A DNA stretch of 64,000 bases from Euwallacea fornicatus (lineage: Eukaryota > Arthropoda > Insecta > Coleoptera > Curculionidae): contig NW_027096068.1 of assembly GCF_040115645.1 (NCBI RefSeq), positions 62,001-126,000 of the forward strand. The letters are read 5' to 3'. Of this stretch, positions 63,355 to 64,000 are shown one piece after another. Within the stretch, counting starts at the first letter, position 1. Each line of letters begins with the position of its first letter. The position numbers and the translations under genes are program-made. The notes under the pieces were generated by a model. It saw only the letters and a list, made by a program, of their open reading frames with translations, was not told the DNA's origin and made no database searches.

Positions 63355-64000
63355 TATTTTTCTTGGAAATTCAACAAGATGCAATAATGATGTGGTGAGA
63401 CATCTTAAAGATCTCGTCGAGCTGATTAATTTGACACTTTGTTTAACAAATTCGGTCCTCATTTGCCGAAGTTATCGAGCTTCAAATTTTGAAAAGTCTC
63501 AAAAGTTGTGTGTTTGAACACGTAAAGTACTATTTTTCTTGGAAATTCAACAAGATGCAATAATGATGTGGTGAGACATCTTAAAGATCTCGTCGAGCTG
63601 ATTAATTTGACACTTTGTTTAACAAATTCGGTCCTCATTTGCCGAAGTTATCGAGCTTCAAATTTTGAAAAGTCTCAAAAGTTGTGTGTTTGAACACGTA
63701 AAGTACTATTTTTCTTGGAAATTCAACAAGATGCAATAATGATGTGGTGAGACATCTTAAAGATCTCGTCGAGCTGATTAATTTGACACTTTGTTTAACA
63801 AATTCGGTCCTCATTTGCCGAAGTTATCGAGCTTCAAATTTTGAAAAGTCTCAAAAGTTGTGTGTTTGAGCACATAAAGTACTATTTTTCTTGGAAATTC
63901 AACAAGATGCAATAATGATGTGGTGAGACATCTTAAAGATCTCGTCGAGCTGATTAATTTGACACTTTGTTTAACAAATTCGGTCCTCATTTGCCGAAGT
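63179..64000 (+). repeat. Run of near-identical W monomers at the window end
   Basis: Monomers starting at 63179, 63355, 63531, 63707 and 63883 (the last truncated by the window) share the W core, G79, TTCGG and, where present, the AGCTTCAAATTTTGAAAAG tail. They differ mainly in CAATATGC (63179) and in GAACACGTA against GAGCACATA tails. Such a run of one subtype is rare elsewhere, where neighbours usually differ. It suggests recent single-monomer amplification continuing past the window. Confidence 0.8.

Larger units (their letters stand above)
1..64000 (+). repeat. Satellite DNA array, 176-bp monomer, fills the window
   Basis: Direct reading shows the same unit recurring from the first base to the last, always in the same orientation. 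Its landmarks are TTCAACAAGATGCAAT at monomer bases 16-31, GAGCTGATTAAT at 65-76, ACACTTTGTTTAA at 80-92, GGTCCTCATTTG at 100-111 and TTGTGTGTTTGA at 152-163. Monomer starts fall at 175 plus multiples of 176 from 175 to 27983, and at 44699 plus multiples of 176 to the window end. There are about 364 units including a partial last one. Monomer 527-702 is 34% G+C. Units of nucleosomal length in uninterrupted arrays are typical of plant and animal centromeres, so a centromeric or pericentromeric position is inferred. Subtelomeric heterochromatin cannot be excluded. The strand is nominal, following the phase used here. Confidence 0.97.

Noticed and set aside
1..64000. A gene for a repetitive protein
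   Set aside because: The period of 176 is not a multiple of three, so frames shift every monomer, and stop codons recur in each unit.
1..64000. CRISPR array or bacterial repeat locus
   Set aside because: The monomers are contiguous, with no short repeat alternating with unique spacers. Unit length and HOR structure are those of eukaryotic satellite.
1..64000. 5S rRNA or other tandem RNA gene array
   Set aside because: I see no 5S or tRNA-like internal control boxes and no GC-rich conserved stem structure. Variation is spread over the whole unit rather than confined to a spacer.

Overview
The whole 64-kb window is one satellite DNA array. Every stretch I compared is a head-to-tail copy, all in the same orientation, of an AT-rich monomer of about 176 bp. 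Monomer 527-702 has 60 G+C in 176, or 34%. With the arbitrary phase used here (monomer base 1 = the T of TATTTTTCTTGG), the window holds about 363 complete monomers and a 118-bp partial one at the end. I see no protein gene, RNA gene, transposon, microsatellite or telomeric repeat. A nucleosome-length monomer, higher-order repeats (HORs) and no interruption point to a eukaryotic centromeric or pericentromeric array. A flowering plant seems most likely, but I do not recognise the family well enough to name a species.

Layout. (1) 1-39419 is the left domain of family A, with almost perfectly constant 176-bp spacing. It consists of layered block duplications of 704, 1936, 3168, about 2993 and about 4225 bp. 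(2) 36257-39419 is a more mutated transition zone holding two isolated monomers of a second family, B. (3) 39420-44698 is an island of 30 family-B monomers. Their lengths vary from 174 to 177 bp, and the island has its own 8-monomer (1407 bp) and 11-monomer (1936 bp) repeats. (4) 44699-64000 is the right domain of family A, again in strict 176-bp phase, with tandem blocks offset by 1408, 3696, 4224 and 2640 bp.

Monomer anatomy. Family A is modular. The head (1-34) begins TTTTTCTTGG, TTTTCCTTGG or TTTTTCTTGAAATTT. The core (35-66) has three alternatives: W (GTGGTGAGACATCTTAAAG), X (GTGTTGTGGCATCTTCAAAC) and Y (TTTGTTGTGACATATTAAAG). A conserved stretch covers 67-120, with single variable bases at 79 (G/C/T) and 99 (T/C). 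The tail (121-176) ends in GAACACGTAAAGTAC or GAGCACATAAAGTAC. Family B differs by CAATCATG, TTTGTCGAAG, GTCACAAA and often GATCTTCG. New variants come mostly from re-pairing these modules, as expected from unequal exchange and gene conversion. Several exchange points can be narrowed to a few tens of bases.

Nothing here encodes a biochemical system. The interest lies in the array's evolutionary record: the B island, the chimeric junction monomers, repeated use of 11-monomer exchanges, and a monomer subtype with an 18-bp perfect palindrome. All coordinates and comparisons were made by eye. Copy identities are described as near-identical with the differences I noticed, not as computed percentages.
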